From: Whalleya microplaca
Lineage: Eukaryota; Ascomycota; Sordariomycetes; Xylariales; Xylariaceae
DNA: 64,000 nucleotides
NCBI GenBank assembly: GCA_022497155.1
Contig: MU385780.1
Coordinates: 124,001-188,000, forward strand
Reading direction: 5' to 3'
Positions 34,201 through 46,200 of this stretch are shown piece by piece. The translations under genes were made by a program, and so were the position numbers. The notes below the pieces were generated by a model. The model did no database searches and was not told the origin of the DNA. It saw only the letters and a list, made by a program, of their open reading frames with translations. Position 1 is the stretch's first letter, and each line of letters starts with the position of its first letter.

Positions 34201-37143
34201 TTTAAATAAGGCTATTTTTAAAATTACGGGGTAATATAAGTTTAGAAATAGATTTAAGGCGCTTTTATTAAATAAATTTAACGGATTTATTTTTAATACT
34301 ACCGAAAAGATTAAGGTATTAAAGAATATTATATTAATCCCGAACGTAATAAGTAATAATATTTAAAACTTATAAAACTTTTTAGTCGCAAATAAAATAA
34401 TCCCGATAAAATAAAGTTAGGATATAATTATAAAAAAAGCTAAAACTATATATATATATATTGCTAATACGGCATTAGGTAAAAATAATATATCGGTAAT
34501 ACTACTATATTTCGTATAACCCGCGTTAGAAAAAAAAATCCGTATTTTATATAAAAATAATATTTATACCGGCTTTTATCCTATAGTTTTTAAAATAACA
34601 GACGTTATAATATTACCGAAAGTTAGGAAATCGGATTTTATAGCATTAAAATTTTAATGTTTAATTTTATTTTTCTTTTATTTTAATAAAAGCCTAAAAA
34701 AACTAATAAAGTAATAAATAGCTATTATAGCTATATATAAGAAAATTTTAAACCTATAGCAGTTTGGGGCTTTTTTAAAATAGTCGGGAGTCGACTTTAC
34801 GGTATATATTATTTATAATATCGAAAAGGCTTTTTTAGCCGGCTAAAAAACGTTTTTTCTTATAATAGATATATCCGGCGTATATAATATAGTATTTAAA
34901 AAACGGCTTATTTTATAACTTCGTAAATAAAATTAGCCTTTCGGGCTAATTAAATAAATGGAATATTTTATAATAAATCGGATAATATCGGTTTAGCTAA
35001 AAAATATAAAACTTTTTACGGCTTTTTTAATCTATAATATTTTTTAAAATTCCCCGGTTTTATTAATATTATTTATATTATATATTAAACTATTATTTAA
35101 TTAGCGGGATAAAAATATTTATTTTAGCTATATTAATAACGTAGCTATATTATAAACCGGCGATATTACAGCAGAAATTATAAAACTTTTATCGGTAAAT
35201 ATTTAAAATGTTTTTAATTAAAAATAAAATAATATATTTATTTTTGATCCGGCTAAATATAAGCTTATTTATTTTAATAAAACCGGGGGCTTTTATATAA
35301 AGCAAATTTAAGCCGGGGATTTTAAAGTAAATCTAGCGCTAGAAAAGGCGGCGATTTAATAGCTGGGTGTTTTTTTTAATTTTAAGCTTTTTTTTCGGAA
35401 GTATACGGAAAATTAGGGAGCGAAAGCGCTAAAGGTTATATAGTATTTCCGTAACCTAAATAGGGTATATAAAAAAAGCTTACCGGCTATAATTACGAAA
35501 GTAGCTATAGCTTATATATTACTGATAGCGATTTTTGCAGCTAAAATATAATAGCCTAATTTAATAAAACCGAATATTATTATAAAAAGTAAAGTAATTT
35601 TTATTAAAACTATATATTATTATTTTATTATAAATAAAGTTATTCGGATAACTATTAAAGTAATATTACCGATATAATATATTATTAATAACATTTTATT
35701 ATATAAGGATGCGGGTATATTACTAGCTAAAGTATTATTCGAATAAATATGGTTCCGAGCGTTAATATAGCTCCGGATAATCGATTTTTTATATTTTTTA
35801 ATCCGATAGTTAGATAGTTTCTCTCGAAAAAAAAGAGGTCGCTTAATTACCCGGCCTTTTTTAATAAAATTATTTCGGCTATAATATATAGCGGAATTTA
35901 TATTACCGGATTTTAGGCTTAAATTTTTAGTCCGGCGATAGAAAACCCGGCGGCTCCCGATTATTTCGGGGAAAAAACGGGGCCGGAATATATATTACGT
36001 TTAGCTCGATATTATTTTTTAAAATATATTATTATATATTTAAATAAATTAAAAAATAAGGAGATAGGCTAGAGTTAAATAGTTTTTTTGTAAGTTTATA
36101 TAGTCGGTAAAATATACGGTACGATATAATAGGCGGAAGTTTTTAACGTAAAAGCAAAAATGGCGCGGGAAATAGCGCGTTAAGTCTTAATTAGGTTTTC
36201 CGGTATATTTTATTTTTATTTAAATAATTTTGCGGTTTTGCTAGGCTTTTTAAGGTATCTGCCGGACGGGATTTAGGCGGCAGTAATAGATTTTTAAAAT
36301 TTAATAATATAACTTTAAAAATAGTTAGTATAATAGTTATTAGGCTATATAAGTATATCCGGGAACGAAAATATAGATACGGAAGCGAAAAAAAGCGCAA
36401 AGCTTATTTTAAAAAAGCTTAATGCGGCGCTAATTAAGCCTTTTATTTTAATTTATTTAAAAAAATTAATAAAAAATAACGTAAGAAATTAAAAAAAAGT
36501 TAGTAGATTATTAACGTATTTAAAAAGTATCGATTATAAGGCTTATCGGTAATAGATATTTTAAAAAAATTATAACTAGTACGACTTATTTTATATCGAC
36601 TTTTAGTAAAACGATTTAGTTATAGGGATTTTATAAGATATTATAAATAATTTAAATACTTAAAGCGAGATAAGCTATATTAATATAATAAAGAAAAAAA
36701 CCTTAGGTATTTTATTAAATATAAAAGGGTAAAAGGGAAACTATCGAAAATAATATTATTTAGGGGGATTTTAAAGCATTTTTTAGGCTTTTCGGGCTTT
36801 AAAGATTTTAAGTTATTTATACGGGACGTTAGATTTTATATAGACTATTTAAATATATAAGTTAATATATTGCCTTATATCTAATTTCGGTTACATTTTA
36901 GATAAAAAAAAGGAGGCTACGTGAATTTTTTTACTAAATAACGGCTGCTTTACGGTTATATAAATTATAGGAAGTATATATTTATAACTTTTTTATATTA
37001 GGCGATAAGCTGGCTTTATAATAATACTTTAGCTATCTTTATACGCTATATAGCGTTAACGGAAGACGTCTCTTTTATCGGTAGATAGGGTAGATAGATC
37101 TCCGTCCTTACGGACGTAAACAAATTTATCATCATCATCATCA
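31220..37143 (+). mobile_element. Non-LTR retrotransposon (Tad1/I-like LINE), RIP-degraded, about 5.9 kb
   Basis: The element sits in the sense orientation of the host MFS gene between exact 14-bp duplications and ends in an (ATC)n tail (37128-37143). No LTRs or terminal inverted repeats are seen. Nearly all of it is AT-rich with TA-dense, stop-riddled sequence. Decayed motifs remain. An endonuclease-like DFNA followed by QPG is at 33584-33619. An RT box reading SYINNVAIL is at 35126-35152, where the two Asn codons (AAT AAC) are what G-to-A change would make of two Asp codons. The two motifs are in one frame, 1542 nt apart. The GC-normal ends (about 31220-31270 and 37080-37140) look less mutated. 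The order endonuclease then RT fits the I/Tad1 groups. The exact clade and a possible RNase H domain could not be confirmed. Confidence 0.85.
33584..35152 (+). pseudogene. Relic of LINE ORF2 (endonuclease to reverse transcriptase core)
   Basis: This is the span between the decayed endonuclease motif and the decayed RT active-site box, which share one reading frame but are separated by many stop codons. The catalytic Asp pair of the RT box is changed to Asn-Asn, so no active enzyme can be encoded. Limits of the original ORF are not defined. Confidence 0.65.
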
Positions 37144-37157
37144 TCGGCTTTGGCCTC
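37144..37157 (+). repeat. Target-site duplication, right copy (14 bp)
   Basis: Exact second copy of the 14-mer at 31206-31219, directly after the (ATC)n tail. The codon that follows continues the MFS frame. Confidence 0.85.
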
Positions 37158-37634
37158 GGCTTTGGTAACCAGATTCCCGTGACGGCGGTGCAGGGTTTGT
37201 CGAAGCCTGAAGATATGCCAAGCTCTACTGCTATTATGTTTAGTAAGTATTACCTTAACCAGGCTTCGTGGTCTGTTGTCTATGTTCTGTTCTCACAACT
37301 CCGAAAACCAGTGTGCCAATCTAGCAGTGGTGCCTACTTCATTGTGGTAGCTCAGTCCATATTCGCCAATCGACTGCTGCAGACAATCAAAATCACTGCC
37401 CCTAATCTCGACGGGGTCCAGGTCTTAGGAACTGGCGCATCCGACATCCACCAGGTCTTTAGTGGTGAAAATCTGGTCGCCGTGCTTAGCGCTTACATGG
37501 TAGGTATCAAGGGCGTCTTTGCCTTTGCCCTGGCCGGCTCGGCACTCACTGTCCTCCTGTCCCTTCTAATTCCATGGAAGAAGCTTCCCAATCATGACAG
37601 AAAGAAAACAGAAGAGAAAGTATCGACCGTATAG

Positions 37635-38172
37635 TCTATGGATTTGCTGCGACAAAGAGAAAAAAAGTTTTTTCCCTACGGCAATTAGACAAAATATAGA
37701 AGCTTTGTGTTGCGAAATAATTGATTTCGACCATTTTTGACACAATGCCCATGGCTTGCCTTGAAATATTATGTATATAGCATGGAGCTTGTAATGAAAA
37801 CTCTTGTTAAAGTAGTACCTGTACAGAAAAGCAGATGGTTGAGATCGAAAGTAGGTTCCTCGTTTCCACACAATATTTTATGTACACCTCTACCTTATTG
37901 TATTACGTGTTGGAAAACATCTCACATCAAACAATCAAAACGAAGAGACTCCCACGGCCCACAGTTTTCGTCGATATCTAGTTGACCCCCCTAGGTCCGT
38001 TTGACCTAATACTTATCTAATATAACTCATGGTTACCTTTTATTTCAACGCAAAGGGCCTTAGACTTTTTCCGCTGCGTATCTTTGATCAATTATTGATG
38101 CGTCATTATACTTCATCCTACCAGCTAGACTTTCCTCTTCAGTAGCCTTCTGAACTCTCTAGCACCGGGTTT
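37635..38172. other. Convergent intergenic region
   Basis: About 540 bp between the stop codons of the split MFS gene (plus) and the monocarboxylate-type transporter (minus). The small frames on both strands lack motifs. It presumably contains both 3' UTRs. Confidence 0.5.
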
Positions 38173-39664
38173 TTAGATTCGAGCCTTGATAACAAAGCCT
38201 TTCTTCCCATGAAGTAGCTGTCTCGCTAGAAGGAAACAAATCCCACCAGCCACGACCACCGCCACGTAGAGACATGCCAGAGCTTGAGTTCCAAAAGTTT
38301 GGAGCATCTGCCCTCCTAACGGACTAGCCAGTAGTAGGGAGAAACTGACGAAGAAGTACATCGTTCCTGTTCTCGTTAGTTAGTGGCACGGACTGAAATG
38401 GAAGGGATATGCCTGTCACAGACCGAAGTATCTTCCATAATCTTCTGTCTCACATGTTTTCCCCATGCATACTGGTGTTAAAGAGATAAAAGAGCCACTC
38501 CCGAAACCCCACAGTGCAGAGAAGGCATATAAGGCTCCCAAAGAGGTTGAGCCAAAGGGCACTAGAATTGCTGCAGTAAAAGCTGCAGTACATAGGATCA
38601 TACAGAGCAGAACATTAAAGTGACCAAAGTAATCACCAGCTAGTCCTGGGATGAGGCGGCCTGCGGTCGACGTCGCGTTGGCAATGGCAACCAACACAAA
38701 ACCAGTGTCGGAGCTAAACTGAGCTACGGAAGCATAAGTTGGGAGAAGTGAAAAAATGCCAAACACTGCGAATTCGAGTGCGAAAAGCCCGATGGTCACG
38801 AAGGTGAAGGTTCCACTCGTAAGAGCTATGAAGTTGAGTGCGGCCCTCTTGCGACGATGCCTCTCTGAAGCCTCAGACCCCTGACGTTTCTGGAACGGTT
38901 GCTGCAGGCACAACGCCCCTCCAATCATTACAGCTGAGAGGATAAAGGCGAGTATCCTAATGGACCAAGTCCATCCGAGGATGGGGAGGAGTTTCCGCAG
39001 CATCAACGGCATGACCACACCGCCGATGCTAGACCCGCAGAGAGCTATGCCCATGGCCAAGCCGCGGCGGCGGACGAACGATTTACCTATTGCAGCAACG
39101 CCAACCATGGAAAGTATAGCGGCCCCGACAGCACCCCAGATACCCAGAACGAGCATAAAGTGCCAGTACTTGCTGCACTCGGCCAGCACAAAAAAGACAG
39201 GCAGGTATATCACACAGCCAACGGGCCCGAGAAAGCCAGGTCCGTATGTGTCAAAGAGCGGGCCGATCTGGATGCCCAGAAACATTGCCAGAGAGGTGAA
39301 GACACCGGTGATCCAACCTATATCTCGTGAAGTGTACGAAGACAGTTGATTCTGTTCTAAGTAAGCTTGAACAGTGCCGATTGTTTGCATGAAACCTGTG
39401 AGAAATTGATTAGATCGTGCTATGCTAACCGTCTACCGCGAGAGACTCACCGTAGGTTGCGAAGAGGAAGAGGAAGGCCCCAACAACTGATAGCCAGGCC
39501 TTAGCACTAGTCTCCTCAAGTGAACCAGACTGCGGTGTCTGAGACGGTGATTCAATCACCGTATTAACAGTCAATCTTCTAGTGGCGCTATCATCATCGG
39601 GTGAACCCTTAGAAACTGGTATTTCCTGGAGCTGTATGCAACTGGAGCTCTGTGAAGCGGCCAT
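38173..39664 (-). CDS. MFS monocarboxylate transporter-like protein
   Basis: Three exons: 39664-39451, 39395-38424 and 38366-38173, all joined at phase 1 (introns of 55 and 57 bp), 459 residues. A hydrophilic N-terminus of about 55 residues precedes about twelve membrane helices. ATYGFMQTIGTVQAYLEQN and the run SSYTSRDIGWITGVFTSLAMFLG are characteristic of fungal MCT-family (SLC16-like) permeases, as is RGLAMGIALCGSSIGGVVMP. The second intron uses a weaker donor, GTCTGT, but the join RYFGTMYFFVSFSLL fits the last helix pair. Such proteins sit in the plasma membrane and several are found in secondary-metabolite clusters; the substrate is unknown. It lies tail-to-head with the PKS, same strand, 620 bp apart. 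Confidence 0.88.
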
Positions 39665-40287
39665 GATGAAGGGCCCGGGGGCCGTGTGTGGTACTATAGT
39701 ACACTTGAAGTGTGGGAATTGTTGACAAGAGGGGAGGTGGTCCTATGTATTATAGCCCAGAATTATATCCAAGTTACGATTGCTGCGATATCGCACGTAT
39801 TAGCTCACCCAGCAATATGCATCTCCACGATGCCCGAGATCGCTTCCTATCGCAACCATCGTTGACTTGAATTTGGACCAACGTAACCGAATTTACTCTT
39901 GCGACACTCCTGGGACGTCCTGATCAAGTACTATTTCAGCCCAATCACTTTCACCCATTACAAACGATTCCCCTGACGAATGGGTCCCACGAAGATAGCT
40001 AGCGCGGCTAATGTAAGGGGATGATGACGGCGGGGCTACAGCCAACACACAACTGAGCTATCACCTTCCAAAAGGGCCCCGGAAGATCAGGGCCGGGAAT
40101 GAATATTCTTGTGCTAGCTTAGGTGAGTAATTGACTTTAGTTTAAAGCTGCTGAATAATGCCTTTGTTCTTCTTCAAGGACATTGAGTTGCGAAATGAGA
40201 TTTTTTTTTAATAACGTTTGAGCATTGTACGGATTAACTTGCTTTAATATGTCTCATCTGCCGCAACTTATCTTAGTGGCAAGCTCC
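39665..40287. other. Upstream region of the MCT-like gene / 3' flank of the PKS
   Basis: About 620 bp. It contains the presumed promoter of the transporter gene (minus strand) and the PKS 3' UTR. No gene or strong repeat is seen. Confidence 0.5.
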
Positions 40288-43200
40288 CTATGTTGTAGCC
40301 TGCTTGGCTGCCCATTTCTTCGCTCCCAATTTCGCCAAACTTAATATACTGTCGCTACGCATGATCTCCAGTACCGACATCTCGATGGCGAAGCGCAGAC
40401 GCAACCAATTGCGTACCTCGATGGCAACGAGTGAGTCAATACCCAAAGTTGAAAGCCCCGCCACAAGATCAAGTTCTTCAGCTGGCTTCATCATGAATTT
40501 GAAAAAGGCGAGGCCAATGGTGCGTGCAAGGTCCTCGATAAAGGCATCCTGTGCTAGAATGTATGGGTTGCTTTCGACCGCAGTTTGTAGCCTCCGTATC
40601 GCCGTGTCTTGGTCGCCATCGCCATTCTCTGCCATTCGTCCGGCTGTGCGGTCATCTCGTTGAGTCCCTGCAGCCTCGGCTTCGAGGTTATGGTAAAAGC
40701 TCAGGCGAACGTCACGTTTCCACACGTTCCGGTTGTGTGGTGACGACAGTGGAATCGTAGATCGCATAGCTAGCGCGATCTGATTGTCCGAAACGAAGGA
40801 TTCGAAGGATTCGTTTGGCTCGCGCGGGATCGGGGCAGATTTCCGGATGGCCAGTTCAAGCGAGTCTAAAACATCTTGTTCTCGTAGAATATGATGCGAC
40901 GTCGTTTTAAAAAAGTTGATCAGATCCGGCCGCTCGGACACAAAGCCTACGTCGGCGACAGCACCTAGGTCGAGCACCGACGCTGGCAAGCCCAACCCGT
41001 GGCGGAATTGCACAAAGGCGTCGAGGAATGTGCTGGCTGCTGCATAGTTTGCTTGACCGCGTTGTCCGACGAGACCAGCAAAGGAGCTGAATAGGACGAA
41101 GAAGTCTAGGGGCTGCTGCGCCAACGCCTTGTGCAGGTTCCACGTCCCCTGGATCTTGGGTGCGGTCACTGCTTTCCAGTCCTCTAAGGGCATGTCCATG
41201 AACAGCTGGTCTCGCAGAACCATAGACAACTGAATCACTCCGGCAATGGGGACTCGAGCTCGGTCAACGGTACGAATCACGTCTTCGATTTCGGTGACAC
41301 TCCCCGTCACGATGGCGACGGTGCACCCGGCATCTTTCAGTGCTTGAACCAAGGCTGCTTCACGGGGTTTCTCGCCACAGCTCCGGGACAGAAATATGAG
41401 ATTTTTAGCCCCGTGTTCGACCATCCACATGGCGATAGCTCGACCGAGGCCACCGAGGCCACCAACAAGCAGATAGGAGACGTCGGCGGGGAAGGAGAAG
41501 TCCTGGCGTGCCGGGCTTGCTGCGATCTTGGACGTATCTTTGGGGATGCGAATAACGAGCTTACCTATGTGTTGCCCCTTCTGCATGGTTCGAATGGCGG
41601 TCTCGATGTCAGCCGCGTCAAACATCTGGATCGGCCGGATGGGCTTGAGAGCCCCAGTGCGATAATACCTCATGAACTGTTCGCCTAGCTTTCGGATGCG
41701 ATGCGGCTGCTTTTCGATGATGGGCCACATTTCAATTCCAAAGAAGGAGCGGTTACCCTCAAAAGACTCCATGTCGAGCCGTCCCTGGCCGAGAAAGTCG
41801 CGTTTCCCAATCTCTACCATACTACCAAACTCGGCGACGCACTTCCACTACAAGGTTGTTCGGTTAGCATATGACATATTCTCTAGCTTTGATAACCCAC
41901 CGAGGCATGTAGCAGCTCCCCCGAAAGAGAATTTAAGACGACATCGACTCCGCGGTTCCCTGTCTCGCGCATGACACCAGGGAGGAAACTGGCGTCCCGT
42001 GAGGAAAATATGTGAGACTGCGGGATCCCAAATGTGTCGATCAAGTATTGGACCTTCGCAGCGCTTCCCACCGTCGCGTAAACCTTGTCGACGCCTATCA
42101 TATGACAGATATATAAAGCTGCCAGCCCAATGCCTCCGCATGCTGAGTGGATTAATACGGTCTGCCCTGCCTCAAGTCGCGCTAGATTAACGAGTCCGTG
42201 AATAACGGTTGGGTAGACGCATGGCATCCCTGCAGCTTCTTCAAAGCTTAGGTCGTCTGGCATTTTTATTGTACGAGACGCCATCGTCCTTGTTGTGCTG
42301 GCGTATGCATCATACGTAATGGCCATAACACGTGCTCCGACAGAAAGGTCTGTGACTTCAGGTCCCACGGCACGAACCACCCCAGAGCACTCGACACCGA
42401 ATCCATCTCCTGCTTCTATGGGTCCGTTGACAATTCCCATAGCGATAAGGGTATCCTGATGTTTGATCACAGTGTCAGTACTATTGAATGAATGGACAGT
42501 AATAAGGATTATATCTAAGCAAGCTAATGAGTGCGTGCAGGTGTGTCAGTGGCTGAGAAGACCAGCGACTCAGCAGAGGGGACGATGTGTGCGATAACAT
42601 AATTACGAGATTTTATGGGGGTAAAGACAGAGATGTATACGTGAGTGAACGCGTCGGGCCATGCAGAAACTCCCAGGTGCTTGTGATTATAACATACCTT
42701 GAAGTTCATGCCTACGGCTCGGATATCGACATACACCTCCTCACCTTTCAGGTCATCAAGTAGAGGTCTCTCTACCCAATGCAGCGACTTCAGCGAGCCT
42801 CTCCTGCCAACTTCCAACCGCTTATATGTGAGCTGGCCTTTCGGCAGAATGGCCAGCTCGTCAGTCACCGAGATCCAGTGGAAGCGCGGGAGGTAGACGG
42901 TGCCGCTAGAATATGCAAACTCGTAATCTGGATCGGCCAGCTCGTCTCGCTCCACAGCGCGCATCCGACGTATCTTTTGATAAACATTGAAGACAGCCCG
43001 CCACGCCTCTGGAGACACCGTATCGTCCAACTCCAGAGTGCATAGCGAGATGCCTGTCTCATTGCGCACGACGCGCAACAGGCCAAGGATGCTAGCATAG
43101 TGTGGGTCTGAGCAGTATATCTGGATTGGCCTCGTGAGCCACAGCATTCCGGCCGGGGTCAGTCTAGACAAGAAGTCTCTGAACTGGGCGTACTCATCGG

Positions 43201-46200
43201 GTGAAATGTCTTGTAGAAAGGGTTGCCCTTCCAAGTCCAAGATAGAGATGATAGCTCCGTGGGGTTTCCCCGAAAGCCCTATGCTTTCAACCTCGAGCCC
43301 CAAGCCTTGCAGTGATGTTGAAATGCTCCTGGCAACGTCGCCCTCTGGTTGACGTGAGAGAAGGTAGATAGTCGGCTCTAGCTTCCATGTACTATCGGGA
43401 GAAGCGATAATGGTAACATTGGCCTGGAACGGCATCTCATCGTCGAAGATGGAAGCCTCTGGAGACGAAAAGCCAGCAGCCAATAGTTCCTCGGCCCACC
43501 GCTGGGGTGATACATAGGGCTCTTGGCTTCTTCCGTCCTTGTCACCTAGCCACCACCCGGGGAGGAGTCCCACGATGAAATTGATCCACTTAACCGTCAT
43601 GTACATTTCCTGGAGCAAGAGCTTTCCGTCCGGGCGCAGGAGCTTTCGAACATTGGACAGGGTTTCTCTGAGCTTGGGTGTAACATGGAGAACGTTGGCA
43701 GCGATAATGAGATCGAACGATCCAGGCTCAAAGCCTTGTTCTAGAGGATCCGAGGAGATGTCAAGCGTTTGGAATTGCATGCGGGCGCTATAGCGACTGA
43801 AACGTTCCTTCGCAGAAGGGAAGAAGCCAGGCGACATATCGGTATATGTATAGGAATAGAAGGTGTCAAGACCGCGGAGGACTACGTTGGTAGTGGCGCC
43901 AGTGCCAGCCCCGATCTCTAGGACGCGAAGATGTGGCTTACGGTGACTCAGGAGACGGAGCCATGGCGCATAGTCCCAATGGTTTCCGAGACTATATATC
44001 TTGGCCAGTGCATCGTCCTGGCGGAGAGTCTCCAGCCCGTCTATACCGCCGAGCAAGATGCCCCTGAGGGTCTCATACACACGGTAGATAACTCCACCGA
44101 TTGTGGCATATTCGGTTTCGAGGACAAGCTCGAGGTACTGCGGAATGCGGCAAGACCGTCCCTTGGGAGAAAGTTGAAGTAAGTCGCGTACCTCGTCGCC
44201 GCTGAGAAGTGGATACCCCTCCCTTTCGGCCTGCGCGACGTGTTCGGAAATCCATGTATGGTACTTGGCAAGGTGTAGTTGCGCAATCTGCGTCTCGATG
44301 CCTCTAAGCTCTTCCCGTGCAGAGATGCAACAGAGAAGAACAAGCTTCTGCAGTCTGTAATATGCCTCTCGGACCTTTTTGTGAGAGTGGATCAATCGAC
44401 CGGCATCTTGGAAGTCAATGTCTGGCTTCCACTTTATTCGGCCGCCAGCATGCTGATCCTTGGTTGGAACATCTCCGTCGTCTATGGGGGTTAGTTTGAC
44501 ATCCTTGAGCCGAAGCACAACGGCCTTAGAGGCATCGACGCCTGCACAATTACCTATGATGGCTCCATTTGGCATGACATCGGCCGCTGTTTCAATAGTG
44601 ACGATGCCCTGGGGACTCTTGAAATAAGCCTCGCCGATGTAGGTTGGCACCGCCTTCCGGTGGAATGAGCGGGCCTGTCCTCGGGCGGCAGCTACCGACA
44701 AGAGTTGCATGCAAGCATCCGAGGTCGCGGGATGGAAGTAGTAAACTGCCCCATCCTCAGGCTCGGGCTTGGTGACAACATCGAGCCGTAGGTCTGCGAC
44801 GGCAATGTTCTGTATGAGATGAGCAGAGATGCGGCCCAGCCCTTGGAACTGTGGACCATAGTTCAGGCCAACATCATGCATTGCCTTGTACCAATATGCC
44901 GGTTCAATCTCTCTAGAGAAATGAGCAATATGCCTGTTCTGTTCAGGAGGATAATCACCTCCTGCCCTGATGAGGCCAAAACAATGTTTGGTCCACGAAT
45001 TTGACATTTCTTCATACGAAGAGATGGTAAACTCATACCAGCGTGAGTCAAGGGTGTTGGTCAGCTTGTGAGGGCGCATGCACAGGATGGTTTCCGTCGT
45101 TGCCGAGTTCAAGATTAGGGCCGAAGCGATTGTGATTTGGCGCAATGTGACGTCTTGCGCTCCAGAAAGCTGCCTCATAGCCTCGCCCGCCATGGCCAGA
45201 TACCCTGTGCCTGGGAAGACCACGTCGCTAGCAATCTTATGGTCACGGCACCAGGGAATGCTGTCGAGTCCTAGAAGATTCCGCCAGTTTGGCTCAATTT
45301 GGCTCGCCTCTACAACCCGGCTACCGAGGATTGGATGATGTGGAAAGCTGCGCCCTCGGTAGTCCCGTGAAACGCGGCTCTCGTACCAGTATTTTGTACC
45401 ATGGTTCCACGGATAGCTAGGCAGGCTAGTAAGAACACGGCCGATGGGGTTGATAGAGTCAAACCGGATCCTTACCCCCTTGCAGAAGAGCTGGCCTGCC
45501 GTTTTGAGCAGAGCCTCGCTCTCGTCCTCGTGGCGTATCAGCGTGGGTATGTACGATGTCTCCTGTGCATTGACATGGCTAAGTATTTGACGTAATGGTC
45601 CCGAGAGCGCTGAATGCGGCCCGACCTCGACTAAGACGCTGTTAAAGTCTTGGAACTTGAGCATCCTTTGCACGCCCGTATTGAATAAGACCGGCGATTC
45701 GAGGTTGGAGCGCCAGTACCGAGCATCTAGTGCGCCGTCATGGTGAACTACTTCACTGATCACCGTCGAGAAGAATGGTACCAGGGGGGCCTTGCTGGAC
45801 AAATGGGGTGCGAGTTGACGCTCATAATCTTGGCCTAACTTTTTCATGTGTTCTGGGAGGTGAAATTAGCAGGAATAACACGGGATCTGATCTAGGTCTT
45901 CATACGAGAATGGTATGCTCTGTCAACTTGTAGACGCCTGCCATAAATGTCTGGATAATCGTGCTTGACGGTCTGAAGAACTCTCATGACCTTATCCTCG
46001 TCCCCGGACAAAGTCGTACTGGAAGGGCTGTTCTCACATGCGATTACAACACCATCGATAAGGTATGGTTGCATATCAACCGCACCGAGGCCGATAGCCG
46101 CCATGGCACCTGTTGTCTCCGTTGACTGCTTTGTGACCCTTCCACGGAGATAAGCACAGATGATGGCCTCGTGCATGGTTAGGGCGCCGCAGGTATAAGC

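Larger units (their letters stand above)
29861..37634 (+). pseudogene. MFS drug:H+ antiporter-type transporter, split by a LINE insertion
   Basis: Exons are 29861-30858, 30931-31219, then (after the inserted element) 37158-37242 and 37312-37634; introns are 30859-30930 and 37243-37311. The pieces add to 1695 nt (564 residues), with open frame and matching phases throughout. The first exon gives a hydrophilic N-terminus then membrane helices. MFS motifs include GRAIQGFGISGTMSGS and the antiporter-like GTWTGIFMVSTILGPIIGGAFT; the 3' part has GNQIPVTAVQG and GAYFIVVAQS. This is the 14-helix DHA2-like organisation used for toxin and metabolite export. In the present DNA the second exon reads into the insertion and stops at 31303, so at most the first ~430 residues plus a foreign tail could be made. 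It shares a promoter with the Zn2Cys6 regulator. Confidence 0.88.

Noticed and set aside
37179..37634. Independent membrane protein gene after the AT-rich block
   Set aside because: Its frame and content continue the MFS gene upstream of the insertion, and the 69-bp intron is read through only because its length is a multiple of three.
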